Shown: positions 17,743 through 25,768 of the stretch, one piece after another
Position numbering within the stretch: the first letter of the stretch is position 1
Layout: each line of letters starts with the position of its first letter
NCBI GenBank assembly: GCA_963737705.1
Contig: CAVTTP010000006.1
Location: 992,001-1,056,000, forward strand
Direction of reading: 5' to 3'
Source: PALSA-607 sp963737705
Lineage (GTDB): Bacteria; Actinomycetota; Actinomycetes; Acidothermales; Acidothermaceae
Length of the DNA: 64,000 nt
Translations under genes and position numbers: made by a program
Notes under the pieces: model-generated
What the model was told of the DNA's origin: nothing
What the model saw: the letters and a program-made list of their open reading frames with translations, nothing else
Databases searched by the model: none

Positions 17743-18516
17743 ATGCTTTCGACCGCTCCGGCGGAGACGCTGAGCGCGACACTGAGCCGCACCTCCGGCG
17801 TCCAGAAAACGGCGAAGGGTGCTCCGGCGTATTCACGGTTCATCAATCGCAAGCTGGGCCGGTATCTCGCGGCGTTTGCCTATGTCTTGCGCATGACCCC
17901 TAACCAGGTGACGTTCGTCAGTGCGGTCTTCAGCTTCGCGTCGATTGCGACCATTGCCTTGGTCAGGCCGTCCGGGTGGATGGCGGCCGGCGTCACCGTC
18001 GGTCTTGTGTTGGGGTACGCGCTCGACTCTGCCGACGGTCAGCTAGCCCGGTTGCGCGGCGGCGGCAGTGTGGCAGGGGAGTGGCTCGACCACATGGTCG
18101 ACTGCGCCAAGATCGCGTCGTTGCACCTCGCGGTACTCGCCTCGTTCTACCGCTTCTTCCACGTAGCCCGACCCGAATCGCTGTTTCTGCCAGGCGCGTT
18201 CGAGATCGTCGCGGCCGTTTTCTTCTTCGGCACGATCCTCACCGACCAGTTGCGTCGGGCGCAGGTCCCTGCCGGACAACCCGCTGCACCGCCTGATCAT
18301 CACGCACCGCTGTGGCGATCACTGCTCGTGCTCCCGACCGACTACGGCTTGATGTGCCTCGTGTTCGCGACCATGGCGTTCCCGAAGGTCTTCATGACCT
18401 TGTACGCGCTGCTATTCCTTGGCACCCTCGTCTTCCTGGTCGCGGTCTGCGTGAAGTGGTACCGCGAGATCAGTGCGTTTGGACGACGGCCAGCTGCGGC
18501 TCCGCCGATTTCATGA
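17743..18516 (+). CDS. CDP-alcohol phosphatidyltransferase family membrane protein
   Basis: 257 residues with about six hydrophobic segments. The diagnostic motif DGx2ARx8Gx3Dx3D is complete: DGQLAR, then GEWLDHMVD. Members transfer a phospho-alcohol from, or onto, a CDP-linked substrate at the membrane (phosphatidylinositol, phosphatidylglycerol or related products). It starts two bases after the lipoprotein stop and overlaps the next glycosyltransferase by ATGA. Placement inside the polysaccharide locus, together with the cytidylyltransferase at 777, suggests a dedicated envelope polymer or glycolipid step rather than bulk phospholipid synthesis. That is inference; the substrate is unknown. 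Confidence 0.88.
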   Translation: MLSTAPAETLSATLSRTSGVQKTAKGAPAYSRFINRKLGRYLAAFAYVLRMTPNQVTFVSAVFSFASIATIALVRPSGWMAAGVTVGLVLGYALDSADGQLARLRGGGSVAGEWLDHMVDCAKIASLHLAVLASFYRFFHVARPESLFLPGAFEIVAAVFFFGTILTDQLRRAQVPAGQPAAPPDHHAPLWRSLLVLPTDYGLMCLVFATMAFPKVFMTLYALLFLGTLVFLVAVCVKWYREISAFGRRPAAAPPIS

Positions 18517-19688
18517 TCACGCTCCGGCGCCGCCGGGTTCGGTCACCAGGTCCGGCGCGCGTGCTCCTGGCGCATCCGTCGCCCGATCTCTATGGGTCCG
18601 ACCGGATGCTCGTCGAGTCTGTTCGCTCGTTGACCGATGCCGGGTGCATCGTCACAGTCGCCCTGCCGATCGACGGTCCGCTCGTGCCGCTGCTCCAGCA
18701 GGCGGGCGCCGGCGTCGTCATCGTCGAGACCCTGGTACTGCGCAAGTCGTTGATGTCGCCGCGCGGGTTGGTCACTCTCGCCGTCACCGGCCTTCGGTCG
18801 CTGCCGCGTGCTGTGCAAGTCGTGCGCGCCGCTCGTCCGGATGTCGTCTACGTCAACACGGTGACGATCCCTGGCTGGATCCTTGGCGCTCGATTGGCTG
18901 GCGCCCCAGTCGTGTGTCACGTCCACGAAGCCGAGGACTCGCTGCCGCGGCCGATCGCGTTGGCGCTCCACCTGCCGCTGCTCTTATCCCGCCGCATTCT
19001 GGTGAACTCAAAGGCGGCCGAGAACGGGCTAACTGCCACGCTGCCCAGGCTGGGCGATCGAATTCGCCTGCTCTACAACGGCGTTGCCGCACCATCGCAG
19101 GCCAGCCAATTGCGGGTTCTCAACGGCCAGGTCCACCTGCTGCTCGTGGGCCGGCTGTCACCCCGCAAAGGCACGGACGTTGCGATCGCTGCTTTGGAAG
19201 GCATGATCGGCCGCGGGCTCGACGCGTCGCTGTCGCTGGTGGGCGAGGTCTTCCCGGGCTACGAGTGGTACGAGCGAACGCTGCGCGAGCAGGTCAGCGC
19301 GGCCGGGCTCGAGTCGCGGGTCAACTTCGCCGGCTTCCAGGACGACGTCTGGCCGCAGTTCGCGGACTCCGACATCGTGCTGGTTCCGTCCCGCGTCGAG
19401 CCCTTCGGAAACGTCGCGGTCGAGGCCGCACTTGCCCGCCGTCCCGTCATTGCGTCTGCGGTTCAGGGTTTGCGCGAGATCGTGGTGCCCGGCGAGACCG
19501 GGGTGCTCGTGGCGGCCGATGATCCGGGCGCGATCGCCGATGCGGTGTGTGCCATGGCCGCTGACTGGCCCGCCGCGCGCGAAATGGCCGAGCGCGCCCA
19601 CGTTGACGCGTTGAACCGGTTCGGAACCAAGCGCTACGCCGACGACCTCATGCGGTTACTGGTCGACGCCGGAGTAGTCCCGGCCTAA
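18513..19688 (+). CDS. Glycosyltransferase family 4
   Basis: 391 residues from the ATG at 18513, which overlaps the preceding stop as ATGA; a longer frame to 18312 would overlap 200 bases of that gene. It is GT-B: N-terminal acceptor domain starting VLLAHPSPDLYGSDRML, then VHLLLVGRLSPRKGTDVAIAAL, and the donor-site ExxxxxxxE pattern in VPSRVEPFGNVAVEAALARRP. Donor and acceptor are unknown. It is the last plus-strand gene of this part of the locus and ends against a convergent glycosyltransferase with a shared terminator hairpin. Confidence 0.9.
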   Translation: MITLRRRRVRSPGPARVLLAHPSPDLYGSDRMLVESVRSLTDAGCIVTVALPIDGPLVPLLQQAGAGVVIVETLVLRKSLMSPRGLVTLAVTGLRSLPRAVQVVRAARPDVVYVNTVTIPGWILGARLAGAPVVCHVHEAEDSLPRPIALALHLPLLLSRRILVNSKAAENGLTATLPRLGDRIRLLYNGVAAPSQASQLRVLNGQVHLLLVGRLSPRKGTDVAIAALEGMIGRGLDASLSLVGEVFPGYEWYERTLREQVSAAGLESRVNFAGFQDDVWPQFADSDIVLVPSRVEPFGNVAVEAALARRPVIASAVQGLREIVVPGETGVLVAADDPGAIADAVCAMAADWPAAREMAERAHVDALNRFGTKRYADDLMRLLVDAGVVPA

Positions 19689-19703
19689 GGCTCCATCTCT
19701 CGG

Positions 19704-19761
19704 TGATCATGGGGAAACGGGGCAGTGTCAGCGTCAAAACACCCCCATTTCCCCATGATCA
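19704..19761. terminator. Bidirectional terminator hairpin between convergent glycosyltransferase genes
   Basis: The 14-base arms TGATCATGGGGAAA (19704-19717) and its exact complement (19748-19761) bracket a 30-base loop that can form a further GGGG/CCCC pairing. The right arm contains the stop codon of the minus-strand gene. The symmetry suits termination in both directions. Confidence 0.65.
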
Positions 19762-21018
19762 TCGGGAAGTGCGGGTGCGGCGGCCGCTTGCGGCGCCGTG
19801 TTGGCTGCCTCCCGCGATGAGCCGGCGGCATAACGCCTCGTAGGAGTCAGCCACGTCGTCCCATCGGTACTTAGTGGCAGCGATCCGCTGCAACCTGACA
19901 CCCCGGGCAGCCGCCTCGGTGGGGTCCGCCTCGGCGTCGTCGATGGCCTCGGCAAGTGCCGCCGCGTCGGCGAAGTAGCGACCGTCGGCCCCGAGCACCT
20001 CGCGGTTGAAGGTCACGTCGAAGGCGGTGGTGGCTGTGGCCGCGCCGATCGCCCTCAGCAGCGACGGGTTCGTGCCGCCCACCGAGTGTCCGTGGATGTA
20101 GGTCAGCGCGTGTGCATACAGCTGGTCGAGCTGCTCCTGGTCCCAGACCGCGCCGAGCAGCTTGATCCGGTCGTCGCCGGCCGCGAGCTCGTTGACGCGC
20201 TGGATGTATTCACTGGCGTAGGGCGCAGAGCCAACGACGACGAGCGGACGGCGGGCAGCGCTGCGTCGGTAGCCTTCGATCGCCAGATCGACGTGGTTCT
20301 CCGGTTCGAACCGAGCAACGACCAGGTGAAAGCCGCCCGGTTCGAGGCCAAGTTCCGCCAACTTGTCGCTGGCCGGATCGACCAGGATCGGAGCGCCGTA
20401 GCGGATCAGGTCGGTGCCCGCGCCGAACTCTTTTTGGTAGTAGTCGGCGATGCCCTGGGCGTCAGCGATCAAAGCATCAGACCAGCGGACGGCGAAGGCC
20501 TCGGCCGCGCGGTAGTAGCGGCGACCCGCTCCGCCCCACTTCGCCCGTTGCCATTCGAGTCCGTCGACGTGGGTTGCGGTCGGTACCCCGCGCAGTCGGA
20601 AGATCGGCAGGAACGGTGCGTTCGCCGCGTTGAAAACGATGGCGACTTGCTGGCGTGAGGTGGCAGCGAGGTGGGTGGCGGCGAGCGCCGTATTCGACAG
20701 GGTCTCGAGAGACTTGCTGCGCAGGGCCGGCAGGTGAACGAGCTTCATTCCGAGGTAACTGTCAGGGGCGTTACGTTCGTCTTTTTGTCGACGGCAATAG
20801 ACCGTGACGACGTGTCCGCGCGCAGCTAGTCGCTTGCCCACCTCTTCAACTGCAGTTTCGAACCCGCCGTAGGTCGCCGGAACGCCACGCGTGCCGACCA
20901 GGGCGATGCGCATAGGCCCGGCCGCGCTCGAGTCGGCGGCCGACTGTGTCGCGGCCGACTGTGTAACTGCAGTGCCGGCGGGGTTCGGAAGCACCGATTC
21001 CTTACGCGTGGACAACAC
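19759..21018 (-). CDS. Glycosyltransferase with DUF1972-type N-terminal domain
   Basis: 419 residues from a GTG at 21018 preceded by GGGGGAG. The protein core starts at about residue 36 with MRIALVGTRGVPATYGGFET, the hallmark of DUF1972/rhamnosyltransferase-like GT4 enzymes, followed by VEEVGKRLAARGHVVTVYCRR. The C-terminal half has the donor-binding NHVDLAIEGY and GTNPSLLRAIG segments. The 35-residue Ala/Ser-rich leader is odd but in frame. It is probably a rhamnosyl- or galactosyl-type transferase of the same polysaccharide. It is divergent from the c-di-AMP riboswitch transcript. Confidence 0.87.
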   Translation of the reverse strand: MLSTRKESVLPNPAGTAVTQSAATQSAADSSAAGPMRIALVGTRGVPATYGGFETAVEEVGKRLAARGHVVTVYCRRQKDERNAPDSYLGMKLVHLPALRSKSLETLSNTALAATHLAATSRQQVAIVFNAANAPFLPIFRLRGVPTATHVDGLEWQRAKWGGAGRRYYRAAEAFAVRWSDALIADAQGIADYYQKEFGAGTDLIRYGAPILVDPASDKLAELGLEPGGFHLVVARFEPENHVDLAIEGYRRSAARRPLVVVGSAPYASEYIQRVNELAAGDDRIKLLGAVWDQEQLDQLYAHALTYIHGHSVGGTNPSLLRAIGAATATTAFDVTFNREVLGADGRYFADAAALAEAIDDAEADPTEAAARGVRLQRIAATKYRWDDVADSYEALCRRLIAGGSQHGAASGRRTRTSR

Positions 21019-21267
21019 TTCTCCCCCAAGCCGGCGAAATATTCACGTTAGAGGACATCGGCATTTGTGCGCCGGGCTTCACCCAGATTGGCAGCCGCTT
21101 GGCAGCCACGGCGTGGCCAGGTTTCCGGCACAAAACCGTTTGCCTCACAGCTTCCGGACCGCCCCAACAGACTCATGAGCGCTCTCCCACCCCGCCGCAG
21201 GGGTGGACGACGCCTTGGCAGGTGTCGTATGTTCAGTCCGCTCCCCCTCAAGGGGAGCGCCTGGCAC

Positions 21268-21441
21268 TGACCGCCGAGTCCTGCCCTGTGCCGGGTTTCC
21301 GACTCAAAACCCGCTGGGCAGGAGTGGGGGACCCAAGATCGTGACCGTCCAGCTTCAAGAGGACGGTCTTGGGGTGAAGCCATGAGAATGGCCGGGCGAT
21401 TTCCCCGCCCGAACCCGACAGCTCACCCCGCAGGCGTCGGA
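21268..21441 (+). promoter_or_regulatory. ydaO/yuaA-type cyclic-di-AMP riboswitch
   Basis: The segment carries the conserved blocks of the ydaO class in order: CCGCCGAGTCCTGCC at the 5' side, GTGGGGGACCCAAGA, TTGGGGTGAAGCC, the GGCCGGGCGA stem strand, and CGCCCGAACCCGACAGCTCA followed by CAGGCGTCGG. Paired arms are visible (CGTCC/GGACG; CGGGCG/CGCCCG; CCTGCCC/GGGCAGG). In actinobacteria this class usually controls cell-wall hydrolases and resuscitation factors. Here the next plus-strand genes are a tiny ORF (21453) and the first beta-helix gene (21977). A further hairpin (21239-21259, stem CGCTCCCC/GGGGAGCG) lies just upstream. Confidence 0.9.
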
Positions 21442-21452
21442 GAAAGATCGCT

Positions 21453-21590
21453 ATGTCCCGCCGCCTCGCGTCGTCCTTTGGACGACCACATCAGCCACCG
21501 CGCAAAAGCAAACGCTGGCTTGGCGCCTTGAGCGCATCTTCTGAGCCGTTACTGGCCCGTACCCGTTCAGCTGGGCTTCCCTCCCGCTGA
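21453..21590 (+). CDS. Possible small ORF directly after the riboswitch
   Basis: A 45-codon ORF (MSRRLASSFGRPHQ..., ending GLPSR) begins at ATG 21453, 10 bases after GGAG within the riboswitch's 3' edge. The product is basic (RKSKRW) and has no clear membrane segment or known family. It could be the real or former target of the riboswitch, a decayed N-terminus of a secreted wall hydrolase, or chance. No homology evidence is available to me. Confidence 0.3.
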   Translation: MSRRLASSFGRPHQPPRKSKRWLGALSASSEPLLARTRSAGLPSR

Positions 21591-21976
21591 TCGGGAACGG
21601 GTGTTGCGACGGCGTTCCTGCCCGGCCGTCGCGACGGTAACCCCCAGAGTGTGCACCGCAGCGAGTCGCAACAGCAGCTCTCTAAAGCTGGAGAGCTTTC
21701 CTGATTCCGAATCCATCGGTTTGTCCTCAGGAGCCCGGCCCACCGCCTGCACCCCACCAATCCTCGACCTCAGGACCCTCCCCCCACGAGCCCCGAAGTC
21801 CGGATTAGCCGGCGGCGTGCCTCCGCCCTACCCAGGCGGCAACTGAGGACCCCAACGACGTCCTGTCGTCGTGTGGACAAGAGCGGACCCGTCAAAGGCC
21901 ACCCAGCCCCAGGCGTTATAGCCGCTCTTGTCCGAACACGAGCGACGCTGCCCACGCCGTGCCAGGAGGAATTACT
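21591..21976 (+). other. Long leader between riboswitch and beta-helix gene 1, with hairpin next to the ribosome-binding site
   Basis: No convincing gene is seen in these 386 bases. A 12-bp perfect hairpin (arms 21875-21886 and 21922-21933; GGACAAGAGCGG and its complement) ends 31 bases before AGGAGGAA, the strong ribosome-binding site of the ATG at 21977. It may be part of the expression control of the gene. Confidence 0.4.
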
Positions 21977-23582
21977 ATGAGTCAGCGCCCGCAACCTGTC
22001 AGTAAGAACGCGGCGAGCAAGCATCGCCGTAACACGGCCCCGGGCCGCCACCGCCGCATCACCGCCGAGATGCAGCGGCGAGCCGAGCTGAACAGGCGGC
22101 GCGCGACGCTGGTCAAGTGCGTGGCGTCCGTCGGCGCTGTCGCCGCCCTCTCCGGCGGTGTGTCCACCGCCGCCACAAGCACCCTCGCGAGTTCCGGTCC
22201 GGGCCCTGAGTCCGCGACTGCGAAGCAAAACCTGCCGGCCCGGACGCCGAGCCGCATCTCTGCGAGTGGGCCAGCGTCGAGGTCCACGACCCGCGCGCCC
22301 CTGATCGCGATCTCGGGTGGCGCCATCGGCGCCGCGAGCCCGACGCCTGAGCTCATCGACACCGCCGCGTCTCCAATCGGAGATGGGGAGTTGCCGGACG
22401 CCGTAGGCCCGGTGCAGGTCGAAACGGCAGCCTTGGTTACCACTCCTGTTCGACCCAAGAGCCGGTCGGCGACTTCAGTCCCGAAGGTCGTGGCACCGAA
22501 GGCCGCGAAAGCGACCGCGAAGGCCGTCGTGGCTGCTGCCACTGTGACGACCAAGACCACCACCAAAGCCACGACGAAAACCACGACGACGAGCGGCACG
22601 ACAACCAAGAAGGGCATCGGGCTCGGGTTCGACCACCTCAGGCTCCGGCGGCACCACGTCGGGTTCCGGCGGCTCGTCTGGCTCGGGTTCGGGTTCGGGC
22701 TCGGGTTCAGGTTCTGGCTCGGGTTCGGGTTCGGGTTCCGGCTCGGGTGGCGGCGGCGGGACCGTTGCCCCGCCGTCCCCTCCGATTGTGTTGTCAGGCG
22801 ACCAGCCGGGGCCTGGAAACACCGGCGTCCCAGCGGGAACGGCGCTCACGGTGATGAACGGTGATCTGACGATCACCACGGCTGGCGCGACGTACAGCGG
22901 TCTCGACATCCACGGCTACGTCGTCGTCAAGGCACCCAATGTGACGATCAAGGACTCGATCATCCGCGGTGGCACCGGCCCGATCGGCAACGGCATCGTC
23001 AACGACACCGACAATGCGGCGACGAACTTCGTGCTCGAGGATTCAGAGATATTTCCGGCCAACCCGGTCGTCGGTCTCGACGACATCAAGGGCTGGAACT
23101 ACACGATGTTGCGCGACAACATCCACGGGTCGGTCGACGGATTGAAGATCTACGGCGACAACGCGACCGTCGAATCCTCGTGGATTCACGATCTCGTTAC
23201 TTACGCCCACGACCCGGCACAGAACAACGGCCCGTCGCACTCCGACGGTATCCAGATCCTGTCGGGCAGCAACTTGAAGGTCATCGGCAACACGATCGAG
23301 GGTGGCTCGAACACCGCTGTCATGATCACCCAGGACCACGGGACGACGAACAACGTGGTCATCGACAGCAACTGGATCTCCGGTGGGGCCTGCTCGATCA
23401 ACATGACCCCAAAGCCGCTGGGGGCGCTGAACGCCATCACCGTGGACAGCAACATTTTCACCAACAACAGCACCAACCATTGCCCGATCCTTTCCACCAC
23501 GCAGACCAACCTGACCGCATCGGGCAACGTCTACGCCGGGACCGGGCTGCCCGTACCGGTGAATAACAAAGGCGCCAATTAG
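21977..23582 (+). pseudogene. Secreted right-handed beta-helix protein, copy 1, broken by a frameshift in the linker
   Basis: ATG 21977 follows AGGAGGAA. The protein has a very basic N-terminus, a hydrophobic signal segment (about residues 48-65), an Ala/Pro/Thr-rich region with LIDTAASPIGDGELPDA, and then a Gly-Ser repeat linker. The linker and the following beta-helix domain (GVPAGTALTVMNGDLTITT to the stop at 23582) are in a different frame. Deleting one G of the GGG at 22612-22614 restores one continuous protein of about 535 residues, like copy 2. As written the first frame runs on to 22864 and the second opens at 22788. This is either a real mutation, phase-variable expression or a sequencing error. 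The domain resembles pectate-lyase-like parallel beta-helices; I see no assignable catalytic site. Confidence 0.75.
22678..22752 (+). repeat. Hexanucleotide Gly-Ser-encoding repeat
   Basis: About a dozen variants of GGCTCG/GGTTCG/GGTTCC in tandem encode (Gly-Ser)n in the linker of beta-helix copy 1. Unit length 6 means slippage here changes linker length but not frame. The frameshift of the gene lies about 65 bases upstream, not in this tract. Confidence 0.75.
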
Positions 23583-23666
23583 CGCCGCCGACTTCCACAT
23601 GACCCCGGTAACCATGAATCCAGTGACCTTGACCCGAATCCCCAGGTGACGAGCTCACCCCGCTGA

Positions 23667-23721
23667 CGCATCGTCGGCCCGGCGCCACTTCCCACTCCCC
23701 ATGCGCCGGGCCGGCGATGCG
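23667..23721 (+). terminator. Strong hairpin terminator after beta-helix copy 1
   Basis: 19-bp stem (left arm 23667-23685, right arm 23703-23721) with a single G-T wobble and a 17-base C-rich loop (CACTTCCCACTCCCCAT). A near-identical element follows copy 2 (25242-25292). No T-run is present. Confidence 0.7.
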
Positions 23722-23845
23722 CGTCTCTTGCAACGGATGTGACAGCTGTGGCACGGAACCGCTGCCAGTTGGGCGACTTGCCGCCCCTGGAGTTAAGGAG
23801 CCCGGCTCGGCCGACGATGGCCCAGCTGAGGGGTGGTGAACTGCG

Positions 23846-25159
23846 CTGAAGAGCTCGAAGAAAGTTGTCCTCGCTGCCGCCGCAGTGGTCGCCGCAGCGG
23901 TCGCCGCATTGTCAGCTACCGGCGTTGGCGCATTCGTGCTGCCCAATGGCGCCGCACACCCGACTCGAGCCGCGAGCGGTGAAGCCCTGACTCCTGCAGC
24001 CCCTGCACCCCCCGTGGCGCAAGCCAGCGGAGCCGCACATGGGAGCACGGCAGATACCGCATCGCAAGGGGCAGCAGTAACGCTTGGGGGCGTTTCAGGC
24101 GGCGTCACCGGGCTACACACGCTGGGCGGCGTTTCCGGCGGAGTCGTCAACGCCGCCTCGCACCTCATCGACCCGGCGGGCTCGCCGACGGGCGACGGCC
24201 AGTTGCCGAACGCCATTTCCCCCGTGCGCGCAGTACCGGCCACGCTCGCACAGCCGCAAGCGGTGAAGCCAGCCAAGGCGAAGGTGGTCAGCGCGGCGCC
24301 CGTCGCGCCGCCGGCCAAGAAGAAGAAGGCCGCAGCGTCGTCCGGTGCCGGATCGGTCGCGCCGATCGCACTGTCCGGCGATCAGCCGGGTCCGGGCAAC
24401 ACCGGTGTGCCGGCCGGGACGGCGTTGACGGTGATGGACGGGAACTTGACCATCACGACGGCGGGGGCTACCTACAGCGGGCTGGACATCCATGGCTTCG
24501 TGAGCGTGCAGGCCCCCAACGTGACGATCAAGGACTCGATCATTCGGGGCGGCGTGGCGCCGTCCGACATTGGGCTGGTGACGGTGACCGACTCATCGGC
24601 CACCAACTTCCTGATCGAAGATTCTGAGCTGGTGCCGATGGATCCGTCGGTGCAAATCGACGGGATCAAGGGCTGGAACTACACGGCATTGCGAGTCGAC
24701 ATCCACGGCACGACGGACGGCGCGAAGATGTACGGGCCGAATGCGACGATCGAGAATTCCTATATTCACGGGTTGGTTACCTACGCCCACGACCCTGATC
24801 AAGGCGGCAAGCAGTCGCACAACGACGGTGTGCAGATCCTGTCGGGGAGCAACCTGAAGATCATCGGGAACACCATCGAGGGTGGCTCGAATACCGCGCT
24901 GATGATTACTCAGGACCACGGGACGACGAACAACGTCATCTTCGACAACAACTGGGTCTCTGGCGGGACATGTTCGGTGAACATGACTCCGAAGCCGCTC
25001 GGATCTCTGAACGGGATCACGATGGACAACAACATCTTCACCGACAACAGCACCAAGCACTGCCCGATCCTGGACTCCAGCGCCACCAACTTGAGCGCCT
25101 CGGGCAACGTCTTCGTCGACGGCGGCGTGGTGCCCGTCAATAGCAAGGGCGCCAACTAG
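23846..25159 (+). CDS. Secreted right-handed beta-helix protein, copy 2
   Basis: Intact copy, about 437 residues. An in-frame TGA lies just upstream, so the start is either the CTG at 23846 (preceded by GAGGGG, giving a basic KSSKK n-region and a proper signal peptide) or the GTG at 23885, which leaves no charged n-region; I prefer 23846. An Ala/Pro-rich segment (with LIDPAGSPTGDGQLPNA, as in copy 1) and a Lys-rich hinge (PAKKKKAAA) follow. The beta-helix domain covers about the last 260 residues (GVPAGTALTVMDGNLTITT onward). Its rungs contain NVTIKDSIIRGG, NFLIEDSELVP and HNDGVQILSGSNLKIIGN. The beta-helix sequence is closest to copy 3, but the N-terminal half to copy 1. Extracellular role unknown. 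Confidence 0.82.
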   Translation: MKSSKKVVLAAAAVVAAAVAALSATGVGAFVLPNGAAHPTRAASGEALTPAAPAPPVAQASGAAHGSTADTASQGAAVTLGGVSGGVTGLHTLGGVSGGVVNAASHLIDPAGSPTGDGQLPNAISPVRAVPATLAQPQAVKPAKAKVVSAAPVAPPAKKKKAAASSGAGSVAPIALSGDQPGPGNTGVPAGTALTVMDGNLTITTAGATYSGLDIHGFVSVQAPNVTIKDSIIRGGVAPSDIGLVTVTDSSATNFLIEDSELVPMDPSVQIDGIKGWNYTALRVDIHGTTDGAKMYGPNATIENSYIHGLVTYAHDPDQGGKQSHNDGVQILSGSNLKIIGNTIEGGSNTALMITQDHGTTNNVIFDNNWVSGGTCSVNMTPKPLGSLNGITMDNNIFTDNSTKHCPILDSSATNLSASGNVFVDGGVVPVNSKGAN

Positions 25160-25241
25160 GCCCCGGCGCCCCCTCAGGGTGAGCTTCGGGACGTCCGATC
25201 ACCCTCGTAGGCCACGAGTGATCGATCTCGCCCCGGAGACC

Positions 25242-25292
25242 CATCGTCGGCCCGGCGCCACTTCCCACTCCCCACGCGCCGGGCCGGCGATG
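25242..25292 (+). terminator. Strong hairpin terminator after beta-helix copy 2
   Basis: 17-bp stem (25242-25258 with 25276-25292, one G-T wobble) almost identical in stem and loop to the hairpin after copy 1, so the terminator was duplicated with the gene. Confidence 0.7.
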
Positions 25293-25768
25293 CTTGCACC
25301 AAGGGCGTTGCGGTGATGTGGATTCACCCATTTGCCGCCACTGCATTCGCCGATTCGCGATATGCAGCGCCTGAAGAGCTCGTGATATCGAGCAGCCCAG
25401 CGAATGCAACCCCTTCGGCAGGCTGAGATCGACGCTTGTTTCACGAGCCAACGTGCGCAGTCCCGGGATGGCTTGGCCGCGGGCACGCCGGCGATATGAG
25501 CGCGGAAGCGGTCGGAATTCCCTCACTGGGCTGAAAAAACCAAGGGTCGGCCGGTCCGGCGTCCGCTCGCGTTCGGCGGTTGATCGTGCGGACTTGAGCT
25601 TTACGATTCATTACCTATATGCGTCTTACATCATACAAGCTGGCATATGGGTGAGATGAACTACTCCCAATCAAGCACTCCTTTTACGCCGACGATGTCG
25701 CTTTTGTCGTAGCGGGACTCGCTACAGACAAGCCCCCCAAAGGTGCTACGTCGAGAAAAAGGTGTGCC
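25293..25768 (+). promoter_or_regulatory. Conserved leader/promoter region upstream of beta-helix copy 3
   Basis: About 475 bp without a gene. Several blocks are shared with the region before copy 4 (27346-27696): TTCACCC.TTTGCCG, a CCTCACTGGGC block, GCGGACTTGAGCTTT, CATACAAGCTGGCAT.TGGG, CCCAATCAAG.GCTCC and CCGACGATGTCGCTTTTGTCG. The central part (25595-25660) is strikingly AT-rich for this genome and is the likely promoter. The region ends with GAGAAAAAGG, the ribosome-binding site. The order and spacing of the blocks are kept, so the leader itself appears to be under selection. Confidence 0.55.

Noticed and set aside
22608..22620. Programmed +1 frameshift site in beta-helix copy 1
   Set aside because: No recognised slippery motif or downstream stimulatory structure is visible, and other genes show similar single-base breaks; kept only as a possibility.
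22475..22909. Minus-strand (Pro-Glu)n ORF opposite the Gly-Ser linker
   Set aside because: The Pro-Glu run is only the reverse complement of the Gly-Ser hexamer repeat; there is no start context or domain.
25293..25768. A second riboswitch (GEMM or SAM type) before beta-helix copy 3
   Set aside because: None of the conserved cores of those classes is present; only duplication-level conservation with the copy 4 leader can be claimed.
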